Below are positions 5,964 through 14,045 of a DNA stretch of 15,763 nucleotides, one piece after another. The notes beneath the pieces were generated by a model that saw only the letters and a list, made by a program, of their open reading frames with translations, did no database searches and had not been told where the DNA came from. The stretch is from UBA4582 sp047630175 (GTDB lineage Bacteria; Pseudomonadota; Gammaproteobacteria; Pseudomonadales; Azotimanducaceae): assembly GCA_047630175.1 (NCBI GenBank), contig JBLHVI010000074.1:1-15763 (forward strand). Direction: 5' to 3'. Both the position numbers and the translations under genes were made by a program. Position 1 is the first letter of the stretch. Every line of letters starts with the position of its first letter.

Positions 5964-8264
5964 ATGTTCAAGCACAAAGCACCAAACAGCGTTGCGACTT
6001 ACATCGCACCAATTCTTATCGGTTGGTCATGCACCGCACTCGCCATGGAAGAAATCGTGGTGACTGCTCAAAAGCGTGAGCAAGCCATCACCGACGTACC
6101 GGTAACTATGGACGTCATTAGCGGCGACTTCCTTGATCGCACTAACACAACCGAACTCGACGAGCTTTCACGACTCTTGCCTAATGTTGTCATCCAAGAG
6201 CAAGCTGTCAGCCTGCCTTCATTCAGTATTCGCGGCATCACTGACGACACGGCGTCGGTTTCATCAACGCCACGCATCTCAGTTTATCAAGATGGTTTCG
6301 ATATCAGCAAGAAAACTGTATCCAGCGCCGCCCTGTTTGACGTCGAACGCATTGAGGTACTTAAAGGGCCACAACCTACCCTCTTTGGTGTTGCTGCCGC
6401 GAACGGCGCCATCAGCATCTTGTCTCGCAAGCCAGGCAAAGAATTTGCCGCCAATGGCCGAATAGCCACCAACACTCAAAATGGCATCGAATTTCAAGGT
6501 GTGGTGAACGCGCCCATCAATGAAAACTTCAGCTTTCGGCTTGCATCACTGGTTCGTGAACAAGATGGTGTCGTTGACAATCAGGCCTGCGCGCCTGATT
6601 CATTTAACCCTTCGGGTCAAATTGAAGACAATAACGGCAACCGACAAGACTGTGCCGGCGGCACGCTAAACGGCGTGTCGGTACAAGCTTTTCGTGCCAG
6701 CTTACTCGCAGACTTCGATGACCTGAATGTTACCTTGCGCCTTGCGCAAGAATACAATGACCAGCCCGGCATCAGTTTCAAGAGCGGCTCTATCGCGCCG
6801 CGCAATGGTGACACCAGCCCTTTCAGCGATGCTGAACTTGGTTTCGGCTCTTTGCTGGGTATAGAGCGCGACCTACAAAGCATTGACCTGACGGTGAACT
6901 ACCTTTTGACAGACAATATTGAACTGAGCTTTGATACCTTCCATAAAGAAGTTGACTTGACCGAGAACTTTGACGCTGATGGTTCCGCCTTAAGAATTCA
7001 GGACGCCTACTTCAAAAATGACACTAGGATCTATGGCGCAAGCACCCGCGCAGTCTTCTCTGTCGGTGAAGACTTCACTGGTTTTGTTGGCCTTTCATAC
7101 AACCGCGACAAGTCGATTCTGCCTTACACAGTTCTTGTTGATCCTTATGTCCGCGGCGTATTCGATGCAACGAAAGCCAACCTAGAGGCATTGAATCCAA
7201 ATATTCCGCTCAACCAGAATATTGCAACAACGGCTTCAGAGGCAGACATCAAAGTTGTTCGCGACCAACTAGTAGCCGCCTTGTTCAATGCTGACGGCTC
7301 ACCTGTTTCAGACCCTAGCTTTCCAAGCTTTGCCAGCCAAGGACCATTTGTATTTGAGGCAGACCTCGAAATTACCTCGATGGTAGCCGAGGGCACCTAC
7401 GCGGTTACTGATGATATTGATGTCACCGCAGGTTTGCGCTTTATCGACGAGACCCGCCTGACAAGAAACTTCCTTGTGTTTGAGGCCGAAGAGAGCTTCA
7501 CGGCGACGTTGCCACGACTTGCGGTTAATTACGCCTACAATGAAAATACTTCGCTGTACTTCAACTATGCCGAGGGGCGCCGTTCACCGGTGGTTGATCC
7601 AAACTTCGGTAACACTATTATTACCGCGGCAGAGACAGTCGATAGTTATGATCTTGGTCTGAAATATTTCAGCGACCGGGTATATGCCACCGTGTCGGTG
7701 TTCGCCTCTAATTACTCGAACTATCAGCAGAGCTTCACAGACGCAGTGACACTGCAAAGCAACACCGTTACCGTTGGTGACTCAAATATGTCTGGTATTG
7801 AAGGCATGGTCAGTGTGGACGTCGATGCCAGCTTGAATGTCGCTGTCAGCCTTGGATTACTCGACGCCAAGTTCGCCGATACCGCCAGTGATGGCAGCGC
7901 ATTTGACTACGCCGGCAATCAGTTTCGACTGGCACCCGAGGTCAGTGGCTCACTAAGTGTTAACAAGACATTTAGCGTAGCTAACTGGGCTGTCGATGTG
8001 AACTGGGTCACTGCCTACCAATCAGAAGTATTCTTCGAAAGCAGCAACTATCCTGGTCTGTCCCAAGATGCCTATTGGATAACTGACGCGTCGATCAAGC
8101 TCAGTCCAGCATCTAACCGGTGGTCTGTTGAATTGTTTGCGGACAATTTGTTCGACGAAGAATTCCTGATAGATGCCGGCAACACGGGTGGCGGATTAGG
8201 TATACCCACCTTTGTTAGAGGCAACCCTGTTATCGGCGGCCTGCGCCTGTATGCAGAAATGTAA
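5964..8264 (+). CDS. TonB-dependent outer-membrane receptor
   Basis: Encodes 766 residues. A signal peptide (hydrophobic segment 13-26, likely cut after ALA27) is followed at once by the TonB box EEIVVTA (29-35). The plug domain follows, with DVPVTMDVISG, LPSFSIRGI, VYQDGFDIS and the highly typical VERIEVLKGPQPTLFG, then GAISILSRKP. The rest is the 22-stranded barrel, with alternating strands such as SLYFNYAEGRRSP and the near-terminal WSVELFADNLFDEEFL. Such receptors import scarce solutes (ferric siderophores, vitamins, oligosaccharides and others) using TonB energy. The barrel gives no clear substrate; the plug style is the siderophore/general group. The start at 5964 is supported by GGGGA 6 nt upstream; a TTG at 5907 would displace the signal peptide. 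The last residue is Met rather than the usual Phe. A stem-loop follows 49 bp after the stop. The divergent partner is phoD. Confidence 0.95.
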   Translation: MFKHKAPNSVATYIAPILIGWSCTALAMEEIVVTAQKREQAITDVPVTMDVISGDFLDRTNTTELDELSRLLPNVVIQEQAVSLPSFSIRGITDDTASVSSTPRISVYQDGFDISKKTVSSAALFDVERIEVLKGPQPTLFGVAAANGAISILSRKPGKEFAANGRIATNTQNGIEFQGVVNAPINENFSFRLASLVREQDGVVDNQACAPDSFNPSGQIEDNNGNRQDCAGGTLNGVSVQAFRASLLADFDDLNVTLRLAQEYNDQPGISFKSGSIAPRNGDTSPFSDAELGFGSLLGIERDLQSIDLTVNYLLTDNIELSFDTFHKEVDLTENFDADGSALRIQDAYFKNDTRIYGASTRAVFSVGEDFTGFVGLSYNRDKSILPYTVLVDPYVRGVFDATKANLEALNPNIPLNQNIATTASEADIKVVRDQLVAALFNADGSPVSDPSFPSFASQGPFVFEADLEITSMVAEGTYAVTDDIDVTAGLRFIDETRLTRNFLVFEAEESFTATLPRLAVNYAYNENTSLYFNYAEGRRSPVVDPNFGNTIITAAETVDSYDLGLKYFSDRVYATVSVFASNYSNYQQSFTDAVTLQSNTVTVGDSNMSGIEGMVSVDVDASLNVAVSLGLLDAKFADTASDGSAFDYAGNQFRLAPEVSGSLSVNKTFSVANWAVDVNWVTAYQSEVFFESSNYPGLSQDAYWITDASIKLSPASNRWSVELFADNLFDEEFLIDAGNTGGGLGIPTFVRGNPVIGGLRLYAEM

Positions 8265-8313
8265 GCAACACAAAATCTAGCGCTATACTCACCATAACAG
8301 TAACAAGCCCCGC

Positions 8314-8346
8314 GCCAGATGCTGACAAAACATCACAGCATCTGGC
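8314..8346. repeat. 11-bp perfect inverted repeat (stem-loop) after the TonB receptor
   Basis: GCCAGATGCTG (8314-8324) pairs perfectly with CAGCATCTGGC (8336-8346) around an 11-nt loop. It begins 49 bp after the receptor stop codon, where a transcription end is expected. There is no T tract after either arm, so it is not a standard intrinsic terminator; it may stabilise the mRNA 3' end or assist Rho-dependent ending. The rest of 8265-8477 shows nothing I can name. Confidence 0.5.
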
Positions 8347-8477
8347 CGGTAGGCTGACACATTAAACGCAAGCGACAAACCTTTTTATCCTCGTAGCAAC
8401 CTCTTTTCAGTAGTTTCTCTGCAGTCGTTAACGCCACGCTACCGACCTCACAAGCGAACAGCGTTGATTACTCACGT

Positions 8478-9303
8478 AATGTTATTGGGTTTCGCCCATC
8501 ACTTGGCAGGGTGTCTTCCTACCCGCCAGATATAAAGTGGTTGTATCTATCGGTCGTCGGTCCGATGGCCCGTAACGTCGAAGACTGCGCGCTGTTTATG
8601 GCAGCAATTGCTGGCCCCAATGCCCGCGTTCCCATTGCCCTCAACGCTTCTGGCGCCGATTTTCTTGTCCCACTGCAGCGTATCTTCAAAGGCACGCGGA
8701 TCGCGCTTTACTATGATGTTAATGGGCAGTTGCCCATCGCCAGCAGTGAATACGTGTTTCAGCAACTGGGTTGCGACGTTGAGCATCAACTCCCAGACTT
8801 TACCGCTGCCGACTCGGCATTCAAGACCCTGCGAGCCTGGTCGATGGCCACAACCCATAGCCAACGTCTGAAAAAACATCGGGCGCTGAACAAAGATTCA
8901 CTGATCTGGAATATCGAACAAGGCATGTTACTTCGCGGGTCAGACATCGCTGCGGCAGAACAGCAGCGCAGTCGATTTTTTCAACGTGTCAGCGACTTTA
9001 GGCAAACCCATGAGCTTCTGGTACTACCCATGTCCCAGGTTAGGCCGTTTGATGCCACGCTGGAATATCCAGCAGACACTGAAGGCGTACCGATGAACGC
9101 CTATATTGACTGGCTGAAGTCCTGCTACTACCTGTCGACCATCGATCCGGGCGCGCTCGGTCGCCTGCGGGTTCACCCCTGAGGGCTTGCCTGTCTGTGT
9201 GCAGATCGTTGGGCGACGTCAAGCACATTTTAGCGTACTGCAGTTGGCTTATGCATTTCAGCAAGCAACGCTGCATGGTCAAAAACGACCGAGTCAGCGC
9301 TAG
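8478..9303 (+). pseudogene. Amidase (amidase-signature family) remnant: N-terminus lost and frameshifted
   Basis: From 8478 the frame reads NVIGFRPSLGRV, then VGPMARNVEDCALFMAAIAGP and later YIDWLKSCYYLST, all typical of the C-terminal half of amidase-signature hydrolases. The first half, with the Lys-cisSer-Ser catalytic triad and Gly-Ser-rich loop, is absent: just upstream of NVIGFRPS the in-frame translation (SVDYSR) bears no resemblance to the expected GGSLRNPASFC-like segment, and that frame meets TAG at 8394. Near 9157-9160 the frame breaks. Frame 1 ends in a TGA at 9180, while the next frame continues the protein correctly as VACGFTPEGLPVCVQIVGRRQ and then VLQLAYAFQQAT, to TAG at 9301. 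GCGCTC-GGTCGCC looks like a loss of two bases (TC) from an expected GCGCTC-TCGGTCGCC. With no catalytic residues and a broken frame, it should be inactive. A GTG at 8511 could start a 223-codon peptide but has no conserved basis. Confidence 0.85.
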
Positions 9304-9333
9304 CCTAGTGCGGTACGCCAAATAAAAATCATA

Positions 9334-10623
9334 TCACTTCAGGTTTTTGATGCAGGCAAGTACTTCAGCCTGATAGGCCTTGCCTCGTTCGTTGAACAAG
9401 TCCAATACATGCAATGATGTTGGCACAAAACCGAAACCCACCCGATGCTGCGGATGCCATTGAAACAGTGATCCGCCTAACCCCATCCAACCGAAGAAAC
9501 CTTCCCTGCCGGCATTAAAGGCCTTGTGGATTTTCGAGCTCGCCTCAGTAGACTCCTCAAAGAACGCGACCCCTCCCTGAGTAAAGGTGTTGCGTGCAAA
9601 CCCCATGTCGGCCTCAACCGGCTCTCCATGCATGGCATCCCAAGCAGACCGACTCATATACTCGGTACCATCGAACGTGCCGCCGGCCGCCATCATAGCC
9701 GCGATTTTTGCTAACCCCCGAGCAGAACAACTCGCATTCGCCGAGGGGGTTTCACCCATAGCAACCGCCGGCTCGTTGAAAAACGAAACCTTCCCCATAC
9801 CCTTAAAGGGTGGCGGCTTACCGAACGATGTGCCCTTGCGCATAGCAGGTAAAATTGTCAGCAGACGAACCACAAGCTCAAAAAAATTATGGAATACTTT
9901 ACGATTGAGAAATTTCGGTTTCAGACTATGCAGAAAATGGGCGCCAACCCCTAGGGCCTCGACGTCGACCCTGCGCGCCAGCTCACTTTCGTTGACACCA
10001 ATAACAGCATCAGCACCCAAAGGCTCACTGATATCTTGACGCAAAAACTCACCCATCGTGCGACCTTCTGGGTCTACCCGGCGGAACACCTCATTAGCAA
10101 TCCAGCCGCGGGTTACCGCGTGGTACTCCCGAGTGCTACCACCGGCTTCACGATAGCTTTGTTTGTGCGCCTCAATCAGGCGGCCAATAGTGTTATCCTT
10201 GATCTTGTCCGTCAGCAAATCGTCAGGCTCAATAGACACATCAAACGCCGCTAAACCCGCTTCATGGCGCATGAGCCCAGCCACTGTCAAATCACCTTTG
10301 CCGTTTTCAGCAAATGCTGGCCAGTAATGTGCAATCTTTTGGTTGTATTCCAGCAAACCCTTACTCACCAGTGACGCCAGCGCAATAGCTTCAAGGCTCT
10401 TGCCGCTACTGAAGATGTTCACCAAAGAATCAGCTGAAAAGTCCCCGCCGCCCGCTGTAGATGCCCACAAGTCAACAACCTTTACATCATTATGATAGAC
10501 GCATAGCTGCGTATGACGCTCAGCTGAGGTCTGCATGTTATGCATGTACAGTGCTTTGACCGACTCAAACCCCGGTGCCACACTGCCTTCAACGGTCATT
10601 TTCGCGCTGGAATCGTTGCTCAT
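9334..10623 (-). CDS. EstB/class C beta-lactamase-type serine hydrolase
   Basis: Encodes 429 residues, within the usual range for this family. The catalytic Ser-x-x-Lys is FSSGK, with Ser72 and Lys75; the second motif tyrosine is Tyr167 in YHAVTRGW; the lid/helix segment VAGLMRHEAGL (114-124) and the C-terminal GLGGSLFQWHP are also typical of the EstB group. Members are mostly esterases or lactone/peptide hydrolases rather than true antibiotic-degrading beta-lactamases. There is no signal peptide, so a cytoplasmic esterase is likeliest; the substrate is not deducible. AAGG lies 7 nt before the ATG. It is the last of four minus-strand genes, 69 bp after the YdbT-like gene, and its 3' end converges with the amidase remnant, 30 bp apart. 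Confidence 0.92.
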   Translation of the reverse strand: MSNDSSAKMTVEGSVAPGFESVKALYMHNMQTSAERHTQLCVYHNDVKVVDLWASTAGGGDFSADSLVNIFSSGKSLEAIALASLVSKGLLEYNQKIAHYWPAFAENGKGDLTVAGLMRHEAGLAAFDVSIEPDDLLTDKIKDNTIGRLIEAHKQSYREAGGSTREYHAVTRGWIANEVFRRVDPEGRTMGEFLRQDISEPLGADAVIGVNESELARRVDVEALGVGAHFLHSLKPKFLNRKVFHNFFELVVRLLTILPAMRKGTSFGKPPPFKGMGKVSFFNEPAVAMGETPSANASCSARGLAKIAAMMAAGGTFDGTEYMSRSAWDAMHGEPVEADMGFARNTFTQGGVAFFEESTEASSKIHKAFNAGREGFFGWMGLGGSLFQWHPQHRVGFGFVPTSLHVLDLFNERGKAYQAEVLACIKNLK

Positions 10624-10692
10624 CTTATCGCCTTTGTTTTGGGGTCTTCAGTGAAGGCCGGAGTGTACGCGAATCCTTAGGGCATATCATTC

Positions 10693-12234
10693 TTACATCC
10701 AGCGTGCCCGAGACTCGGCGACCAGCGCACCTATTCTTGCCTTCGCTTGCGTCAAAACTGCGCTCGAAACAAACTCAAAACGCTGCACGTCAGCACCATT
10801 CCAAACCAGCAGAGTCGACGCCCCGTGCAGTCTCAACAGTGGGCCTTGCCGTAAGTCCATCATCTGCACTTTGGTGTACGGCACATAGGTATAGCGACAC
10901 CCCAGCAAGCCCTGCCGTAGTACCATCCAGTGCGCACTAAACGCGTAGCCCGATCGATACCAAAGGCCAGTGAACAAACTCGCCAACACCGGTATCGGAA
11001 ACAAGGCGTAAGCTGCTGTCGGCAGCTCTGCCGTTAGCACAGGCACGACTACCATCGCGGTTAACGGCACACCCCAACCCAGCGTTCGCCAGACAATGCG
11101 CATTGGGCTAGCCCGACACCAATTGACAGCATCAATATGCAGCAGCGCCTTTAGTTCGTTCAGTTCAGTGACGGTGAGCACGGGTATCTCAAAACCGCCC
11201 GCACCTGATGATCTCGGGTCGGCGACCTCATTGGTTTGATGCAAGCGCATGGTATAGCGCTGCAATAACCTTGCAATAGGGCCTTGAAAGATTTCAACAC
11301 TTTGCAGTTTATGATGTTTAAAGCTCCGCTGGACCTTATTCAACAGGCCCGCCCGATACTGCAGGCGATCGCCCGTAACGACCAATTGGTAATCCCAGTA
11401 TTTCAAGACCGCAAGCACGATAGACCCACCGTATAACAAAATCATTCCGCTGACCGCTACACTTATCGTGACCAGTACCGCGCTCGCGAATGACTGCTTT
11501 AGCGACGTTGAAATAGATTCACGCAACGCGTCTATGCCCACAAAGTTACCAAGTTGCTGCAGCATATCTGGCGATTGGCCCACCAACGCTGAGCCGATCA
11601 TCAAGACGTAAATGAGACCGTTATGCATCAAGCCGAAACGAATCACCGCTGCTAGCCCAAGGCTCAACTCATAGCTTATTCGCGCAGGCCGCGGTGATGT
11701 AGTTGATGGTGTCGCGGCAAAATTATCTTCACGCTCAGCGCTCGTAGACTGTGCATTCCTCGACGCTTCATTGACACCAAGGTCTTCGGTCTGCTGTGAA
11801 AGGTGGTAGTCCTTAATCGCTTCGGCAAGCGACAGATGAATACCGGGGATTTCAATCTCTTGCGCCTTACTACCAGCACTTTCCAAACCCACTGTCCACA
11901 GATCGAAGGGTCGAAAATAGAAACTCTGCTGCAGGTTAGCTTCCTGCACCCGGTCAAAATTCAGCGTTAGGCGTTTTCGACTTATGACACCACTACGTAT
12001 TTGAATCTTGTCTTCATCAAAACTGAATCGGAAAAACCAATAGTTCAATATCGCGGACAATATAAACAGGGCAACGAGCACTGGCACGACATAAACAACC
12101 AGCAGGTCGCGACTGCTTTCAAGAAAGACAATGCCCGCCAAGACCGGCCAAAGGTTGACCATTCCCCTAACACCTTTCAGCAAGTGATAGATGATGGATA
12201 CAGGCGAACTACGATGCCACGTGTCTGGGGCCAT
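10693..12234 (-). CDS. ydbT: YdbT-like membrane protein with bPH2 (membrane-flanked) domains
   Basis: Encodes 513 residues, the expected size for YdbT. Hydrophobic segments lie near residues 25-70 (two helices), 200-225, 255-285 and 380-425, and each set is followed by a bacterial pleckstrin-homology domain. The repeated signature is visible: RVQEANLQQSFYFRPFDLWTVG and then HHKLQSVEIFQGPIARLLQRY, with later YVPYTKVQMMDLRQGPLLRLHG, so three bPH2 copies. Molecular function is not established; in Bacillus the ydbST pair belongs to the SigW envelope-stress regulon and helps resist peptides from other bacilli. Its ATG overlaps the YdbS-like stop codon by one base (TAATG), so translation is probably coupled. 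A Ser/Thr/Glu-rich low-complexity stretch (about 155-175) lies between the first two parts. Confidence 0.9.
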   Translation of the reverse strand: MAPDTWHRSSPVSIIYHLLKGVRGMVNLWPVLAGIVFLESSRDLLVVYVVPVLVALFILSAILNYWFFRFSFDEDKIQIRSGVISRKRLTLNFDRVQEANLQQSFYFRPFDLWTVGLESAGSKAQEIEIPGIHLSLAEAIKDYHLSQQTEDLGVNEASRNAQSTSAEREDNFAATPSTTSPRPARISYELSLGLAAVIRFGLMHNGLIYVLMIGSALVGQSPDMLQQLGNFVGIDALRESISTSLKQSFASAVLVTISVAVSGMILLYGGSIVLAVLKYWDYQLVVTGDRLQYRAGLLNKVQRSFKHHKLQSVEIFQGPIARLLQRYTMRLHQTNEVADPRSSGAGGFEIPVLTVTELNELKALLHIDAVNWCRASPMRIVWRTLGWGVPLTAMVVVPVLTAELPTAAYALFPIPVLASLFTGLWYRSGYAFSAHWMVLRQGLLGCRYTYVPYTKVQMMDLRQGPLLRLHGASTLLVWNGADVQRFEFVSSAVLTQAKARIGALVAESRARWM

Positions 12235-12755
12235 TAGTCAACCACCGGGCCCTCGTCACCAGGCTCCTCCAAATTAATCGCACTAAGAATTTCCGCTTTG
12301 AGTTTATGCGCGACGCTGTAAGGCAAGCCTGGCACGTGAAGGTCTGAGCCAGAGGTGCCCGCCGTAAACACCCGTAAGGTGCCCAACGCGAACAGCCGTT
12401 CAATGGGGTTCTGACTCACTTCAATGTGTTGAATACGATTAAACGATACAGACACGTCATGCCGAAACAAATAGCCTTTTACAAGATTAATATCGAGATG
12501 CCTCACCCGGTACTTTAAATGCCTTGCCCGCTTAGAAGACCAGAAAAAACCAAACCATATAAAACTCGTTAGCAATATGGACGCCAGTAAAAAAACTACG
12601 TTGAAGGCAAACGGAATACTCCCCGCTCGAAATACTAGCGCCAAGACAGCCAGAAACGGACTATGCACTAGCATCACGTTCAAGCGCAGAGTCGTTACAT
12701 AGCGCGGCGCGGGCGTTTGCCAAAGCGCACCTGACAGATCATCTTCATCGCCCAA
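12234..12755 (-). CDS. ydbS: YdbS-like membrane protein with one bPH2 domain
   Basis: About 173 residues. Two membrane helices come first (roughly VMLVHSPFLAVLALVF and VVFLLASILLTSFIWFGFFW), followed by one bPH2 domain with LKYRVRHLDINLVKGYLF, then VSFNRIQHIEVSQNPIERLF and TLRVFTAG. It is the usual partner of the YdbT-like gene and ends in TAATG, overlapping its start. The start is uncertain: no ATG lies before the first helix. A TTG at 12755 has AGGAG 9 nt upstream and gives a product starting MGDEDDLSGALWQ. A second TTG at 12776 would add seven residues but has a weak ribosome site and is preceded by an in-frame TAG. I chose 12755. It lies 86 bp after transaldolase on the same strand. A non-ATG start suggests modest expression. 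Confidence 0.87.
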   Translation of the reverse strand: MGDEDDLSGALWQTPAPRYVTTLRLNVMLVHSPFLAVLALVFRAGSIPFAFNVVFLLASILLTSFIWFGFFWSSKRARHLKYRVRHLDINLVKGYLFRHDVSVSFNRIQHIEVSQNPIERLFALGTLRVFTAGTSGSDLHVPGLPYSVAHKLKAEILSAINLEEPGDEGPVVD

Positions 12756-12825
12756 CCCGTTAATCTCCTGTTCCAAAATGCATCGCTAAGCCTAAATGCA
12801 AAGTATTCAATAGTAAGTCTTAGAC

Positions 12826-12854
12826 CGTCAACCTTAGCCTGTCAGCCTTGAGCC
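12826..12854. repeat. Imperfect 14/15-bp tandem repeat across the tal stop codon
   Basis: CGTCAACCTTAGCC (12826-12839) is followed directly by TGTCAGCCTTGAGCC (12840-12854), which differ at two bases plus one inserted G. The second unit contains the last codons and stop of tal. It is best read as an old local duplication. It does not form an evident terminator. Confidence 0.45.
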
Positions 12855-13792
12855 TTTAGATAGGCTCGCAGCGTAATATAGTCTGCATTGAATTTACGAA
12901 TGCCTTCGCTGAGTTTCTCTGTCGCCATGGCATCCTCATTCATGTGCCAGCGGAAGTCTTGCTCACCCATAGATACCTTAATTAACGGCAACGCTTTTGC
13001 GGTATTCACATCAAGACGCGTCGTCAGCGGCGCATCGCTGGCGCTGAGCGTTTCAAGCAGTGCCGGGCTAATTGTTAGACGATCACAACCACTTAAGGCG
13101 AGAATCTCATCAATATTCCGAAAGCTAGCCCCCATCACAACAGTCTGATAATCAAATTTCTTGTAGTACTGATAAATGGCTTTGACAGATAGCACACCGG
13201 GATCGGTCTCAGCGGTGTATTCCAGACCCGTGCTGGCTTTATGCCAGTCGAGAATGCGGCCCACAAACGGCGAAATTAGAAACACACCCGCTTCGGCGCA
13301 GGCTACTGCTTGCGCAAAGCCAAACAGCAGCGTCAAGTTGCAGTTGACACCCTCACGCTCCAGCACCTCGGCCGCCTTAATGCCTTCCCAGGTGGAAGCA
13401 ATTTTGATCAACACTCTAGACTGATCAATACCCTCTGCTTCGTACAAGGCAATAATTCGACGCGCCTTATCGAGAGTCGCCTGAGTGTTAAAAGACAGAT
13501 GTGCGTCTACTTCTGTCGACACTCGGCCGGGAATATGCCGCAGCAACTCAACACCAAAATTTATGCTGAGCCGGTCCATGGCCGACGTCAACCAATCGTC
13601 GCCACTACGCGACTTGCCCCACACAATGGCCTCATCCACCAACGGGCGGTACTGCGGCATCTGCGCAGCATTTAGCAGCAGTGACGGATTGGTCGTGGCA
13701 TCTTCAGGCTGATATTGCTTGATAGACTCAATATCACCCGTGTCGGCAACGACCGTGGTGACTCGCTTGAGTTGTTCCAATTGCGACGACAT
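12842..13792 (-). CDS. tal: Transaldolase (TalA/TalB type)
   Basis: Encodes 316 residues, one fewer than E. coli TalB. It moves a three-carbon dihydroxyacetone unit between sedoheptulose-7-phosphate and glyceraldehyde-3-phosphate in the non-oxidative pentose phosphate pathway, in the cytoplasm. Catalytic residues are all present: Lys130 in RVLIKIAST (Schiff base), Asp17 in VVADTGD and Glu94 in VSTEVDAHLS. The signature DATTNPSLL (31-39) and RILDWHKA are also seen. AGGA lies 7 nt before the ATG. It is the first of the minus-strand run tal, ydbS-like, ydbT-like, serine hydrolase. No terminator separates it from the next gene, so some read-through is possible, but a functional link to the bPH2 proteins is not known. 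It is divergent from the monooxygenase gene. Confidence 0.97.
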   Translation of the reverse strand: MSSQLEQLKRVTTVVADTGDIESIKQYQPEDATTNPSLLLNAAQMPQYRPLVDEAIVWGKSRSGDDWLTSAMDRLSINFGVELLRHIPGRVSTEVDAHLSFNTQATLDKARRIIALYEAEGIDQSRVLIKIASTWEGIKAAEVLEREGVNCNLTLLFGFAQAVACAEAGVFLISPFVGRILDWHKASTGLEYTAETDPGVLSVKAIYQYYKKFDYQTVVMGASFRNIDEILALSGCDRLTISPALLETLSASDAPLTTRLDVNTAKALPLIKVSMGEQDFRWHMNEDAMATEKLSEGIRKFNADYITLRAYLKAQG

Positions 13793-14045
13793 GGTGCATT
13801 CCTGTATGTTGGTGTAGTTTCTCGCACAAGCCAGTCTACTGAATTACGCGGCGATATACTTGTCGGTTGCCACAATCGGCGTCGACACGAGCCTTTGACT
13901 CGCGATCATTCAGCGCACGTTTTTGTTAGCTGTTAGTTATTTCGCCGCAAAAACAGTCGATCTGCTACTTTCTGTGAGACCGCAAAAGCGTAGACTAAAA
14001 CATGCGCTGGGACGATAACGAACAACTAACCGCGAGCGCTAGACC
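13793..14045. other. Divergent intergenic region between tal and the monooxygenase
   Basis: These 253 bases must hold the promoters of both genes, but I could not settle on a -35/-10 pair with correct spacing for either. Visible items are a short direct repeat TGTTAG-C-TGTTAG (13924-13936) and a 15-codon open frame from ATG at 14002 whose TGA overlaps the monooxygenase ATG (ATGA). Nothing resembling an RNA gene or riboswitch was seen. Confidence 0.5.

Noticed and set aside
8511..9182. Taking the 223-codon frame as an intact small amidase
   Set aside because: The catalytic half is missing and the C-terminus continues in another frame after 9160, so it is a remnant.
9150..9182. Programmed ribosomal frameshift in the amidase
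   Set aside because: No slippery heptamer or downstream structure is apparent, and the gene already lacks its active site, so simple mutation is the better explanation.
9334..10623. Antibiotic-resistance beta-lactamase
   Set aside because: The SxxK and Tyr motifs are shared by EstB esterases, and the lack of a signal peptide argues against a periplasmic beta-lactamase.
13310..13675. A 121-codon plus-strand frame inside tal
   Set aside because: It lies wholly within transaldolase, whose catalytic residues are intact, and has no recognisable domain.
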